This document shows positions 36,786 through 50,138 of a DNA stretch of 64,000 bases, piece by piece. Below the pieces are notes generated by a model. That model was not told the origin of the DNA. It did not search any database and was given only the letters and a program-made list of their open reading frames with translations. Source of the DNA: Thermothielavioides terrestris NRRL 8126 (taxonomy: Eukaryota > Ascomycota > Sordariomycetes > Sordariales > Chaetomiaceae); contig NC_016457.1 of NCBI RefSeq assembly GCF_000226115.1, positions 2,790,001-2,854,000 of the forward strand, in the 5' to 3' direction. The position numbers and the translations under genes were made by a program. Position 1 is the stretch's first letter. Each line of letters starts with the position of its first letter.

Positions 36786-38495
36786 ATGGAGCCCACCTCT
36801 CCTTTGACCGCCACCCTCCCTGGCTCCATGCCACGGAGGGCCCCATTGGTGCCCGTGGCGCCTGCCGCACACTTTCACACTCCTTCCACACACCCATCCG
36901 ACCCTCCCCAGGATTCCGGCAACACCGCGCCGGACAACGGTGGTTACCCGAGACAGCCATCGCCGGACCGCCATGATCAGCCATCTGAGCCCGACAGCGA
37001 GGACGATACGGACGGCGAAGACGACGACAGTGTTGAAGAATACCATGAGACGGACGGCGGCGTCCGCGGCAAGGCCCAGCCATCTCTAAGTCGGCCCCTA
37101 GGTTGCCCCTATCGGAAGAGGAATCCGGCGCGCTTCAACATACGCGACCACCCGAAATGCACCAAGCCTTTCGCTGATATCAGCAGGCTCAAGTCTGTAT
37201 CCCGAATCGCTCGAGCCTTGACGACGGCCTTTCCCTTGTGCTGACCTCTTGCTTCTAGAAGGCATATCTTCGCCTGTCACATGAAAGCTGAGGCCCACAA
37301 GTCGTACGTGTACCCCAAACCTGCAAGCCCTCAACAGTCTTATAACGAAGACGCCTTGTTTCTCGACTATTGACTTGAACCTTGCTTGCTTAGTCCTCTG
37401 TGCCGTCAAGCAAGCCAGTCCGATGACGTCGAGAACGGGATTACCGCCGACATTTATCACCAATTGATCGACCGGAAAAATTGTACCAAGGTCTGCACTT
37501 ATGGAGACTTGTGGAGGGTTTTGTTCCCAGACGATACTCATGTCCCATCACCGTGTAGGCTTTGCCTCCAATATTCCTTACGTGTTGTGACTACGCAGTA
37601 TTTGTTACTCAGGAGAATGTTCTGCTGACCCATGCTGGCTGGACAGACTACGAGAGGTGCATTCCCATGGATCTTGTCGAGTCAACAAAGGTCGCCGAGA
37701 ATGCATGGCTCAGACCTCACGAACGTGAGAAGGCCCAGAAACAGATGGCCGACATAATCCGGAGCGACGAATGGAGCGACCCTGACGCCCTTGCATCACG
37801 GCTGTGGGATGCGGCACACGCAAGCGATCTTTCAAGCTTCGCCAACTGCCTCAAGGAGTTCCAGGACACTGTTCTTCAACAGGCGACGGATTCTCCGAGG
37901 GCATCGGCCCCTGCCCGCGGTCGGTCAACCAAGACTAGCCGCCGCAAAACGCAAGGAAATCAGAGCCGCGGGGGCCAGGATGGAAAGCAGCAGGTCCAGC
38001 GTCAACGTCTGATGCCTCTGGCGCAAAGTCCAGCTAAAAGTGCCACGAACCAATGCGATCCTCCTCCTGCTTCCTCTGCCAACCCGTATCCCTCTACCAC
38101 CAGCCATTTCTCACGTCACCTACACCCACGGTATGTAGCGAGTTCCTCTTCATCACACGCTCGGAACAGAAGACTGAGTCCGGACTGCTCACCCAAGCAT
38201 TTCGTCAAGTGTCATTGAGAGCCCAGCGCCGGTTCAGCATCCGCTGCCCCAGCCAAACATGGCCACCTTTCTATCCGTCGACAGCTCAGCCCAGCATGGT
38301 TTCTCCGTGAACATGCAGCACGGCCATCCTCCCATTGCTGGCAGCTATCCTTCCTCGCACTCAGAGCCGACTCATGCCTACGCGTCCCTTCAAGGCCAAG
38401 TCTACGGACCTCATCCCAGCGGACACTTCCATCCCGCGGAGTATAAGTCTTGGATGGACATGGGCGGCACTGATCCCAGCCAACGAGCGGACTGA
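36786..38495 (+). CDS. C2H2-like zinc-finger protein
   Basis: Exons 36786-37192, 37259-37300, 37394-37554, 37599-38130 and 38210-38495 give 475 residues. After a Pro-rich start and an acidic stretch (EPDSEDDTDGEDDD) comes the core: CPYRKRNPARF, then CTKPFADISRLKRHIFACHM, then AHNPLCRQ. This spacing of Cys and His resembles a fungal C2H2-type family (CPFxKxxPxxY … C … LKxHxxxxH … P.C..C) that I know only as 'C2H2-type domain' proteins. The third exon adds TADIYHQLIDRKNCTKVCTY, and the next WTDYERCIPMDLVESTKVAE. The C-terminus is Ser/Gln/His-rich and low in complexity. A nuclear, nucleic-acid-binding role is plausible but not shown. The last acceptor (38209) is the least certain junction. Confidence 0.7.
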
Positions 38496-40344
38496 GGTCC
38501 CTCCAAGTTGCCGCGACTGCTTGTTTGACGAATCCTGGCAGCACACGAGCTCACGATGCCGGCCAAGTCAACTCCGGCCGTAGCTAGCATTGATGATTGG
38601 AATGGAAACGTCAAAGGGGGAATTCGGAAAAGGCAGGTAGTACCTCTTCTCATCCGCATTGACCTCAGTTAGCCACTCTCCTTACACCCCCAGTTACGCT
38701 TAACTAGAACTGGAGCTAATGCCTACCAAGCAGTATTGCATTTCGTTCTTCTTTGTCCACACCAGCCGCTCGGGACTTCAACATCGTCGAGTCGTTGCCA
38801 AAGAGGGGGGAGTGTCGGGATTCATCTCCTTCACGACAGACCAGGGACAACCAGAAAAAATAAAGCTGGAAATGGTATAGGGCCGGTTGGGAAAACAAAA
38901 GCGTTGCTTCGAGTCTCTTGCTATATTCCTTCAAGAAAATATAGACAGTCTCTGTTCCTCTTGCTCCGCCAATGAACACGCTGTCGCCAGGTTTGGTCGG
39001 CATCCGTGACACCAAGCATGTGTATAGATCACCAACAGTTTCATCCATCATCTACCTAGGTACTATGCTAGACAATCCGCTGCCTCCACGCCGAGCAATG
39101 CAAGACACCGCACAATGCGAACGTGTCCAAGTCCCAAGCAGGCATTGACGCGCCACAGATTTACTACAAAGCAAGAACAGTACTCTCCCCGTCTTGCAAC
39201 CCGGTCCCGTTCATTCTGAGCATACGACAGTCGACAGTCGCACCTCTGAACCCGCAATCATCAAGTGCAAGAGATATGTGATCAGGATGACGAACTTTTT
39301 CTGCTGCACGGAATCAGCTCTCGTGACCCGCCGCGGTAACCCGTCGCGGAACCCGCCGCTCGGTGAGTATCTGCGTCTGGTTATCGTCCAGTGTTCGCTG
39401 TTCGCTGCGCGGCCACTGACCCGGCGGGAGGATCCATCCGGTTCTCGGTGCGCCGAGTGCGCACAGCACAATCATACCTGCCCGGCTATCAGTTGCCCTC
39501 CTGCCCTCGTTGCGTGGGATGAGATTGTGCCAGCCTGCTGCGCTCGCCCAAGCCGTTGTCGACTCGACGCGTGCGGCGAAGCCCGCCGAGCCGTCAACAG
39601 CGCCCTGAAGACGGTGGGCAGAACTGGCTGAATTGTGTGACTCGGACGCCCCAAGCCGCCACACCCACTGTGCAGCAGCAGCAGGTGGTGGCGTAGTATG
39701 TCAAGGCAAGATGGGCCTTGAAGACATCATTTGTTCACGGGGAGTCCGGCCAATGTCGCCATGGTGCTCTCCTGTTCCTGTCATTCTCACCATACCACAA
39801 GTGCACATACTGTATTTCTCTGTTTCTACTTTCTTTTCTTTCTTTTTTTCTTCTTCTATTTGTTCTTTTCTTTTGTGTAGTCATTGTTTCAGATCATCCG
39901 ACCCTCCCCCCCCCCCCCCCTTTTCTCTTTCTCCTTCTGCATTTCCAGAACTAGATATGCGGAAGGAGAGTTACACACCCCGGGCTCGTCCGTGCATGTG
40001 GACGCTGCTGCCACAGAATGTCGATTGATACCCGCCGTCACGGTGTTTCCGCTCTCAGGGGTATTACATAGCAATGACCTGCACCTGGCCCCTGTAGTAC
40101 GGGCTTACTTCACACCATCGTTTTCTAATGCTTCCCCAGTCGCGAGTCTTCCGGGGCAAAACTGCCATGGTCAATGAGTCCCAAGAGTACCGTGGGAATC
40201 GTCCGGTGATTACCGAGTTGTCTTCGGTGCGGGAGGCAAGACAGCAGTGAACATTATCCACTTGAATCCTCATCTACTCCTGTCCCATGCAAGCAACACC
40301 GCGCTCGAACCCGCCATCGATAACGAAAAACCTCCTTCCGCCCC
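38496..40344. other. Intergenic, no supported gene
   Basis: Frames here (for example 38716-39051 minus and 39194-39631 plus) show no family motif. A C/T tract, with a run of about 18 C near 39903-39920, precedes the 3' end of the permease. Confidence 0.5.
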
Positions 40345-42064
40345 TCACTTCTTCTCCGACGGCAGGGCACCCGCGTCCTCAACCTCGCCCGCCGTCCCGC
40401 CCTTGGGCCCGGCCTCCCTGCTGTCCGCGCGCTCGAGGTCCACGACCTTGCCGTTCTCCTGCACAACGTTCATGCCCGCCGGCAGCGACTTCTCGAACTC
40501 GCGGCCGCACTTCTCGGGCCCCAGCGCGGTGGTGACGGCGATACCGACGGCGATGATGGCGGTGGCGATGCCCATGGTGGGGCCGTAAGCGTCGACCTGC
40601 TTGCCGGACTTGCTCGTGACGAAGTGGCTGCCGGCGATGGCGTTGACGATCTGGGCCGAGGGCGACGAGATCATGTTGCCCAGCTGGTAGGTCACGCCCG
40701 GGAACAAGGAGCGGAACGCCGGCGGGGACAGCTCGTTGAGGTGGATGGGGATGACGCCCCAGGCGCCCTGGACGAAGAACTGGAGGAAGAAGCCCGAGGC
40801 GGACAGGCCGCGCTCGCCCTCGGGCAGGATCCAGGCCGGAATCAGCAGGCCGCTGAGGATGGCGGCCACGATGATGGTGCGGCGTCGCCCGAACCACTGC
40901 GACACATAGCCCAGGATGGTGCCGCCGACGCAGGCGCCGACCTTCATCAGGATGCTGGCGCGGCTGGCGGCCGCGTTGTCGAGCTCCTTCTGCGTGAGCA
41001 TGAAGGTCGTGTAGCTGTCCTGCGAGGTGTGGCTGTAGACTGGAGGGGCGAGCCATGTTAGAACAGAGAACGGGAAGGCGAAACAGACTCGTCGGAAAAC
41101 AAAACTCACAGTTGAACCAGGTCATGAGAATGACGCAGTAGACACACATCTTCCAGTCCTGGGCGAGCATCAATTTGGTCTCGCGCCAGAAGGCCTTAGG
41201 GGTGACGTGGGTCTTGCCGGCCTTGCGGGCCTGGATGAACTGCTCCGACTCGGGGAAAAAGCAGCGGATGACGCCGACACCGAAGGACAGGCCGGCGCCG
41301 ATCCAAAAGACGGTCTTCCAGCTGTCCTCGCCGCCGCCGACGCCCAGGTTCGCGCACGCGGCGCACACGTAGCCGAAGGCATAGCCCTGCTGCAGGACGC
41401 CCGACATCAGACCCCTCGCGTCGGGAGGGCAGTGCTCGAGCGCCATGGCGATGGCGTTGCCGAATCTGCACGCACACACACAATCGAGGGCTTGTTAGCT
41501 TGTTGCTGTGAAGACGGCTCGAAGAGAAGGGGGGACCAGAACGCACACTCCGCCCATGAACAAGCCGAACAGCGACCGCACGGCCAAAAAGTCCGAGAAC
41601 GTCCGGCTGTAGATGGTGGCAATCTGCAGAGCGCCGAGCACAATCATGTTGAACACCATGGGCCACTTGCGGCCCCAGCGGTCGCCGGCCAGGCCGAAGA
41701 TGGCGGCGCCGACGGAGCGCAGCAGCAAGGTCAGCGTGATGGCGGTCGACACGTCGGTGATGGACCTGTTGTAGTACTCGGACAGCTTGACCTGCTGGAT
41801 GGACAGCGCGTGGAAGTCGTAGGCGTCGGCGGTCCAGGCGGCGAAGCCGACGAAGAAGAAGAGCCAGCCGCGGACCGACAGCTGCGCCAGCAGGCTGATG
41901 GGGTTGCGCAGCGGCACCGGCCGCGCCCACTCGGTGCTGGTCTCGCCCAGCGCGTTGGTCACCACCACGCGCTGCCGGAAGGTGAACAGGTCGTTCCACG
42001 ACTGCCGTGCCGTCGCGAGCACGCCCTTGGCGACAGGGTCGGCCGGCTCATGCGTTGATTCCAT
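40345..42064 (-). CDS. JEN-type monocarboxylate permease
   Basis: An MFS proton symporter for lactate, pyruvate and related short carboxylates, in the plasma membrane. Exons 42064-41547, 41465-41110 and 41039-40345 (introns 81 and 70 nt) give 522 residues. The second splice restores the family signature NFYSHTSQDSYTT, which fits N-x-x-[ST]-H-x-[ST]-Q-D-x-x-x-T of Jen1 relatives; the first restores FMGGVFGNAIAMALEHCP. Other support: GDRWGRKWPMVFN (MFS motif A), ARGLMSGVLQQGYAFGY, and a QWFGRRR repeat of motif A in the second half. The N- and C-termini are hydrophilic and cytosolic. In other fungi these genes are repressed by glucose; no specific site is claimed here. Confidence 0.92.
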
Positions 42065-44074
42065 TTCTGCCGGCCGTGGGGAGGGGTCACCCTGAGGCTA
42101 GGTGACAGCTGTCGGGGAGAGGGGAGGGAAAAAGGAGGGAAGGGGATGTGCGACAGCCCCGAGGGTTGAGGAGAAAGACAGATACCGACGAAGCGGCTGG
42201 TATGAAGGATATATACCGAGCACAGGTATGTACCTATATAAGGTAGGTATGTACGGACTTCAGTCGGAGGTAGGAATCGGGATGGCGGGACCGGACAGCA
42301 TTGAGCGTTGGGGACGGCCGGCCCGGCACCTTATAGGCGCCAGCTTGTCATACTCCGTCTCGCGCAGTGTAACGGCGTCCCCGCAGGCTGCAGGGTGGGT
42401 GGTCGTCTCCAGTGCTACACTACCACCCATGGCAGGACCGGGGCCAGAGTTCTTAGCCAGCGGAACTGCATCCATCGTGGACTCCGTACTGTGGGCAAGT
42501 GCACGTGTACATCGTGCAGGTAGTGTAGAATCTCGTATGATAGCGGGGGCCGTAACTGGGATTGAATGCGCAGATGTGGATGATGAGGGAGCCGGAGGAG
42601 GTCCGGGGAACACCCATGTTTCCGAACATCACTGGCCGCGCGCGCTCCTTCTGGCCTGCCGAGCCCCACCATTTCGACTGCCGGGGCGCAAGAGGCGGGG
42701 TGTGGGTCGCCGAAGCTTGTGTATCGCTGCCGATCAGCGCCTCAACTCGGCGAAATAGCACGCCGGTATCCAACGAACCAGGTACGGATACCCTCAGGTA
42801 TTCACAACCAAAAAAAAGTGCCCGGTTGGGGCGTCCAGTTGGCAAATGCCGGTGGGTATTCACAGAGGCTGAATCAGGGCAAACCCGCAAGCAAGACGAG
42901 ACGGTGAGGGGGAAGGATCAAGAACGGCACTGACAACTGTACAACGCATGCACACAGTAACGTTTGGGGAGGAATCTGACCATGGCCAGCATCCACCTCC
43001 CCCATGCCCGCCATCAATCAGGGTCGGCCGTGACGCGGGGAAGAGAACAAGGGCCCAGATTCCATCCCGAGAAACAAGCCTGTCTCGCAGTCCCGCCTCC
43101 CACGTTGGCTGGCCGCCAAGCGACGCGAAAGCATGATTCGGTGCCCGTTTGCGAGCAAGTGCAGCTTGTTGGAAATCCTCCAACCAGGGATCAGTGGGGT
43201 GATGCAATTTTGCAGGGGCTGGTTAGCTTTCCAACGCCGCGTGTTATCCCACCTTCCTAATCTGGCAATTCTCGGGCAATCGTTGGTGGAACATCGAACC
43301 CCGCCCACCGGCCTCGAAGTCAGCGTCGCACGATGTGGTGCCGCATGGCGGGTGAAGGGATGCGAGCGGCGGAAGATGCCGTCTCTGCTGAATGTTTTTC
43401 CAGAACATCTCCACCGGTGAGGACTGAGGAGATGAGTCTGCTTTCTCCACGAGGTCGTTGCCGGCTACTACTGTACGGAGTAAGCAGAGGTAGAACTGGT
43501 AGGGCTGGGAACATGCCCGCAGGGCTGTCATGTTTCTGTTTTCATCGGTGAGTGATCTGAGACAAGTGTGTCAAAAAATGCTAATCCCGCACGCAGCCGC
43601 GCCAACGAAGAATGTTCTTTATATCCTTACGACGCTGGGTTACCACAGAATTCCCGAGTTCAAGGCCACACGACTACCTAACTATGAGGAAGTTTCCAGG
43701 GGGAGATCCAGCAGCCTGGGTTGTGAGTTATCTCGCCCTTGTCCCCTCCGGTCTCCGTTTCCCATAGGTCTATTCCACAAGCTCCCGCTCCACTACGAAA
43801 ACCACTCAACAATGGAGTTCAACGCAAATGATTTAAAACTCCAACCGTACTATACCCTCTGTTGCTCTTGGATTCCGCGCATTTATCACCACACAGCCTT
43901 ACCTAGTTCCCACACAACGCTGAACCGTATAGCTGCCCAACCCCTACACCAACGAGTGCTTTGATCACGCCACGTGCCGTGTGAGGAAAGCATATCCAAG
44001 TTCAGACATTACATCCTCTATGATAAGGCATAGGTGTTTACATCTACATATCTATTTGTCCCCTCGCCATGTAT
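42065..44074. other. Intergenic, no supported gene
   Basis: No gene is seen. The left end should carry the permease promoter; short TATATACC and GGTATGTAC strings lie at about 42209-42252. Confidence 0.5.
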
Positions 44075-46219
44075 TTATTTCCAATCGCCAATCCGCGGCA
44101 GCCTCCAGCCGGGGGTGCTCAGATCGAGCAGCTTCTCGAGGTTGGGCGTGCCGAGCCCCGTGACGGGATCCCACCCGGGCGTGGCGTTCCAGCTGGCGTA
44201 CGGCACGTACGGGGTAGGCACGCCCGAGGAGCTGTCGTTGGCGGTGCAGCCGGTCGAGCCGCCGTGCTGGATGTCGGTCAGGCCGGCCCAGCCGACCGCG
44301 TACAGCCACGGGTTGAGGAAGCCGAGCGGGGGCAGGCCGCGGGCGAGGCGCGCGTTGTTGAGCAGGCTGACGAGCGAGGCGAACAGCGGCGCCGACGCGC
44401 TCGTGCCCGACACCAGCACGTCCCGGCCGCCCGAGAACACGTGGTACCGCACCCCCTGCGCCGCCACGTCCGGGAAGCCGCGCCCGCCCGGGTTGTACAG
44501 CCCCGCCCACCGCTTGCCCAGGTGCTGCGTCAAGTAGCTTGTTACGGCGAGCTCCTGGTACAGCGGCCGCGGGAAGATGTCGGAGAAGCCGCCCGAGGAG
44601 AAGCTGACTGCGTACTCGGGGTTCACGTAGCGGGTAGCGCCGACGGAGGTCACGTATGGGCAAGCGCTGGAGAGGCTGGTTAGCGTCTCTCCCTCTCTGT
44701 TTTCCCTCCCCCCAATTCGGTGACACGAAAGCCAGCGGCAATTTTGACAGAAAGAAAGAGGACTCACGCAGGGAAGATGGGTAGGAAGCGGGTCGTGTTT
44801 TTGCCGTCGTTGGTCTGGCAGCCGGAGCCGACACCCGAGCTAGACGGAGGGTCAGTTCGGTGTCGCATAAAATATCACACCTGCCCGAGCCGCGGGAGTT
44901 TTGTGTGTGACTTACTCTCCCGACGAGAAGATGACGGACACGCCGCGGGCGCCGAGCTGGCCGATCATCTGGCAGACCTTCTCGGCGAAGGCACGAGGGA
45001 CCGACTGCTCGTCCTCGCCGTACGACGTCGACAGCGTCTGCGGCAGTTCCGAGTCCGGCAATTTCAGCAGGTAACCGAAGAAGTCGAGGTACGGCTCGTT
45101 GGAGGACTGCGATTCTCCGTCGTCAGTATACCCTATCTTCAAGGAAGCGAGTCGGGACATGCGCGTTGGGGTCCCATCATACGTCGTTGGGATCCGGCTC
45201 ACTGTTCGCGGCATGTTAGAGCAGGCCCCTAATCTCCCAGTGTTAGGGAAGTTCACTCACGTAAGGTCCGGCACCACTGGTCCGCGCCCGCCGGTGCTGT
45301 AGTAGTTGATGGGCGTCTTGTACGACATGGCCACGGCGTACTGGATGTCCAGGTTCGCTTCGATGTCGTCCTGCGTCGAAGGGCCCTGGTTATTCACGCC
45401 GCCGTTGACGAGGACGGCAGTGAAGTTGCTCTCGGCAGCGTACGGGGCGTACGTATGGGTGAACAGCTCGAGCTGGTCGTACTTGGCCCACTCCTCCAGG
45501 TAGCCGCTCACGCCGAACAGGCTGTGCTCGCTGGGATCCGCCTGGTACGAGCCGACATTGTACAGGGCACGGAGACACTCGGGCGTGATGGTCGCGTTGC
45601 AAGCGGTGGCGTTGAGAGTCTGCGGCGGGATCGCGGCGGCCTTCGGCTCGGGCGTCTTGCTGTCCACCACCTCGAAGATCTGGCTCCTCTGCGGCCGCAT
45701 CTGGCCGAAGCGGACGATGGGGGCCACCATCTTGACGTGCTCGACCACCTCGTCGGGAACCGAGTACTTGAGGGCGCGCACGCGCTTGACGTTGGTGCCG
45801 TCGTGGGCCCAGAGGCCAAAGTCGGCGTCCAGCAGCGCCGAGGCCTCGCGGACCGTCATCTTAACGTGGATCCACTCGCCATCCTCCTCGATGTTGGAGC
45901 TGGCAATGCCGGCGTCGCGCAGCCACGAGACCACGGCTGAGGTGGACTCGGCGCGGGGGGCCATCAGTGCCGAGAGCTCGTCGCGCGAGAGATGCTGGCC
46001 ATACTTGGCGTGGAACGGGTCGGAGATCTCGTACAGAGTGCGCTCGAACAGGGCCTCGTTGGGCTGGTGCAGCGCGATGCGCAGCTTCAGGGTGTGGTCG
46101 GGTGAGGCATCTCCCACGCGTGTCCACCCGCGTGGCTGCGCAGGGAGCGACTCGAGCACGGTCAATCCGCACTGCCCCAGGGCCGCGAGGGCCGCCGTGA
46201 CGAAGAGCTGCTGGAGCAT
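44075..46219 (-). CDS. Sedolisin (S53) tripeptidyl-peptidase
   Basis: A secreted acid serine protease that removes tripeptides from protein N-termini. Five exons: 46219-45261, 45201-45183, 45106-44916, 44839-44768 and 44666-44075 (610 aa). A signal peptide ([19 protein letters not shown]) and a propeptide of about 190 residues come first. Catalytic landmarks are Glu and Asp in [11 protein letters not shown] (about 290 and 294), the oxyanion Asp in FSSGDSGVG, restored by the third intron, and the nucleophile Ser in SGTSASAP (about 503). The calcium-site end [10 protein letters not shown] is present. The second exon is only 19 nt and codes EPDPND; with it the sequence reads [19 protein letters not shown], as in relatives. 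A TATA-like AATATAAAA lies about 110 nt upstream (46327-46338). Confidence 0.93.
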
Positions 46220-46324
46220 CTGGGGCAGCCCGTAGCCTCGAAATGCAGGAGCTGGTCGGGCAGTGACGATTCCACTCGTAGAGTGAAGTCGAAGTCACAA
46301 CCCAAGCGGCCCGGGGCAGCTCCC

Positions 46325-46338
46325 CTTTTTTTTATATT
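46325..46338 (-). promoter_or_regulatory. TATA-like box of sedolisin gene
   Basis: On the minus strand GAATATAAAAAAAA lies about 105-120 nt before the sedolisin start codon at 46219. Confidence 0.4.
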
Positions 46339-48800
46339 CCGATTAATTTCACGTACTGCATCACAGCGATGCTCGCATGAGCTCACTGTCCCAAAAGACA
46401 GGGATGCAACCATGGAATTTGACAATTCGCTCTCCCGTTTGTCAACTTCCTCTTCGGGCCCCGATCGGCCGTGCCAATGCCGGGGCTCGTTGGTGCTGTT
46501 TCCGTCCTTTGCCAGCCGGATTGGCCAATCCCAAGGCGACATCACGCGGACGGGCATTGGCCGGGAGATTTGGTCGCTGGGCGCCGGGACGGCTCAGCCT
46601 TGAGCGCAGGGGGAGCTGCTCGGCGAATGGCCCATGCCCCATTGGCCCCTCCGCAGTTGCCGAGTTAGGCAGCTGGCTCTGATTGCGCAAACGCCGCTCA
46701 CCTCCCCAATCTTACCCAGCGTTCGCTCGGCGCTCCCCGATTGCTGACCCAGCTGCCTACAAAGTGAACAGAGTGCATGATATGGAAGTGCGTTACCCAG
46801 TCTAGGCACCTTCTGCGAGTTGCGTCGCGTGAATAAGTGGCTTGCAGAACCTCGGTTGTGATGCGAACACTGTCGTATCTTCGAAATCACGTCAGCTCCA
46901 TTCCGTCTTGTGTTTTCCGGAAGGCGGAAGGTGAGCGAATGCTTGGCAAAAAGCACAGTGTACCCGAGTGTTTCGATTTCGCTTGTCTCAACACCTGACA
47001 TTCGTTCATGAAAGGAATGCATGACCCCCTCAATGACCGGCTCTGGCTGCGGCGCTGTAACGGAGCATCATGTCGCTTACAGTAGCACGACATCATCTCG
47101 TCCGATATGCTCCAGCGTCGGGATCGAGCCAACGTAGATCTACCATAGCCTGCCTGGAAGGAGTAGTGTGTTTGGCGTCATAATTATCTATTTGCAGTAT
47201 GCATTATGAGGTTTGAGTTTCGATTCTTTTGCCATCAGTGAACTGCCTAGTCCCTTCAACTCTTGCTCCTGTCTAGCTTACAGATCGCATTCATGACCGA
47301 AGGTAATTCAAAATAGGCTATAGTCTTCCTTGATTCCAAGGACTAGATACTCGAAACCTGGAATGAGCCATCAACAGAGAAGAAGCCAGGGGACTGAATA
47401 CCACCCGAAGACCGAGACACGCTATATGACGCATGATTGAGGGCAGTGTCCAAGGTACTACAGTCGTACCGAGTTACAGGAGTAGAGCTGAATAAGGTTA
47501 ACTAAACTCTCCCATAAGAAACAAGCTCCTATTTGTGAAAGGGCCCCAGCAGCGAACGGACAAAGGACCGAAAAAGTAGCATGTTTCGAAAGTTGATCCT
47601 TCCTCGCTTCCTCCTTATGTAATATGCAGTGCTAGGAACACTTCGGCGCGTTAGCGTTCAATTGTCCCAGGAGCCCTGTCACTGAAGCCTCGCTTCAATA
47701 ACACCCCCCGGAAGCCTGTTACACTTGCCTAGTGGTTATAGAACGTTGGCAGCCGAAATATCCTCGCGCAAGCTTAGCAGCCAGGGATACTCAGGAACAC
47801 AGGGCTCACTTCTGGCCCAAAGCGACGTGCTCCGTTGAGAGCCCAAGGAGTCCGTACAGGCGCTTGGCCTTCGTCATGATCGAGACGGATCGACGCGTTT
47901 CTGAATGCCGGAGGCGCGGCCAGCCTCGGATTGGCGTCGTCCTGCGCGGATAGGAGCCTGGCGCCAGCTTCGCTTCGTCCCCAAAGTCTAAGATATCCAC
48001 GGCGGCAGTGAGGCGCTCAGAGGGAGAGCTTTAGCGATGTACCAAACAGGAGAAGAGAAAGAGTGACTCGACTGTGCGCAGAGCCCAAAGCCGAACCCGG
48101 CGATATGGATAGATGATGGTGATAATGCTCAGCCTTAGTAATGGGATAAGAGGAGAGTAGAAGGATGCCGACTTGCCCAGACTAAGGCTTCCACTTCCAC
48201 ACTATCATACCGCTGGAGGGTTGAGTGTTATAGACTTCAGCAGCTCATGCAACGCGTTGCCAGCATCCCAGCCTTGATCCGAGTATCACTCAACCGCAAA
48301 TCATTTTGGGTCTAAGTCGTCCAACGCGAAAGCGGCCTAGATGGTCGACGGTCCGTTCGTAATGTGACACCTCGACGATGAATACCACCCGCACCTGCAT
48401 TCAGCATGCGACCAAAATCAATATATAGCGCGCCAGGTGTTCGCATTTCGGTAGCCCAGTCACAAAAGTATACGCTTGCGCTGAAATCTCGCGGAACAGC
48501 CACCACAAGCAAGCAGATTCTGTTTGGCGTCCCAGTATATAGATAGATTGCTCCTCTGGAGCCGTACATGGAAATAATTCGTGTCGTTTTGTGTGACAAT
48601 CTTGGCATGACCTGTCGAGTCGCTGTTAGTTGCCCGGTCAAGTTCGTGGAAAAGGCCGAATACCACACTACCTCTGAAAATGAGGCCCCTTTCCTCCCAC
48701 ATCGACCTCGGCGGAACCAAGCAGTGCCGCGAGCCCCAAAGGGCATCAAGTCCCCTCTACTCTAAGGAAGTTCCTCAATTGAGCAACGTCATGCAGTCCC
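46339..48800. other. Intergenic, no supported gene
   Basis: About 2.5 kb without a supported gene. Frames are short and without motifs, and 47130-47660 is richer in A+T than the genes around it. The right end should hold the FAL1 3' untranslated region. Confidence 0.5.
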
Positions 48801-50138
48801 TTATGAGATAAGGTCGGCAACGTTCATGGGCATCTCGTCGATCTGCGTCGAGTAGTACACTAGCGGCTGTTAGAAAAGGGCTACTGGGGAACGTAGGAAA
48901 AAGAAAATAAAAAAACGTACGCTCAATATCGCGGAGAATGCGGACATCCTCGCTTGTAACGAAGTTGATAGCGACACCCTTGCGGCCGAATCTGCCCGAG
49001 CGGCCGATGCGGTGGATGTAGTTCTCACGGTTACTCGGCAGGTCGTAGTTGATGACCAAGCTGACTTGTTGGACATCGATGCCACGGGCCCAGACATCGG
49101 TAGATATCAGCACCCTGCTGTTGCCCTGCCTGAAATCCTGCATGATGCTGTCGCGCTCCTTCTGAGGCATGTCGCCGTGCATGCTGCTGACCGTGAAGTT
49201 CGCTTCTCTCATTTTGTCGGTGAGCCAGTCGACCTTGCGTCGCGTGTTGCAGAAGATGACCGCCTGGGTGATGGTCAGAGTGTCGTAGAGGTCGCACAGC
49301 GTATCGAACTTCCAGTCCTCCTTCTCCACCGCGATGAAGTACTGCTTGATGCCCTCGAGCGTCAGCTCGTCACGCTTGACGAGGATGCGGACGGGGTCGG
49401 TCATGAATTTTGTGGTCATGTCGAGAACGTCGTAGGGAAGCGTGGCTGAGACCACAACGACCTGGGTGGCAGGCGGCAGATAGCGGTACACGTCGTAGAT
49501 CTGTTCCCGGAAGCCTTGGTTCAGCAGCTCGTCGGCTTCGTCGAGCACGAGCATCTTGATGTGGCGTGTCCGCAAGTGGCGGCGGCGGATCATGTCGGCT
49601 ACACGGCCGGGAGTACCAGAGACAATGTGCTGGCCGTAGTCGAGCTTGCGAATATCTTCGCCCACGTTCGTGCCGCCGATGCAGGCATGGCACTGCACGT
49701 TCATGTAGTCGCCCAAGGCCATCACCACGCTCTGGATCTGCGTCGCGAGTTCGCGAGTCGGCGAGAGGACCAGAGCCTGGGTCTCGCGCACGGCGGTATC
49801 GATGACCTGAAGCATGCTAATGGCGAACGTCGCGGTTTTACCCGTGCCGGATTGCGCCTGCGCGATGGTGTCGCGGCCCTTGCAGATCTGGACAATCGCC
49901 CGCGACTGGACGGCCGACGGCGATTCGTATCCATAAGCGTAGATACCGCGAAGAAGGCTCTCTGCGGGGAAAAACTGTCAGCGCGACCGGCCTTGCATTG
50001 AACGTCTCCGTCCTTCCTCGCATGCGACGTACCCTTTAGGGACATCGACTCGAAGGTCGGATGTACCGTGACCTCTTTCGAGGTCGAGAACTGGATCTTC
50101 TCATCGGCCTTGCGGTCAATACCGACTCCGTCAGCCAT
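48801..50138 (-). CDS. FAL1: DEAD-box RNA helicase FAL1/eIF4A3
   Basis: An ATP-dependent RNA helicase of the eIF4A group. Exons 50138-50033, 49961-48921 and 48859-48801 (introns 71 and 61 nt) give 401 residues, the usual length. The N-terminus [19 protein letters not shown] and the C-terminus [10 protein letters not shown] are those of FAL1/eIF4AIII and not of the translation factor eIF4A. Motifs in order: Q motif (AVQSRAI), [26 protein letters not shown] (VLDEADELL), [11 protein letters not shown] and [13 protein letters not shown]. In yeast Fal1 works in 18S rRNA maturation; in animals and many fungi the protein is the RNA clamp of the exon junction complex. The gene is divergent from the SF3a60 gene, with 341 nt between the start codons. 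Confidence 0.95.

Noticed and set aside
41207..42058. 283-codon plus-strand frame over the permease
   Set aside because: Antisense shadow of the JEN permease, without motifs.
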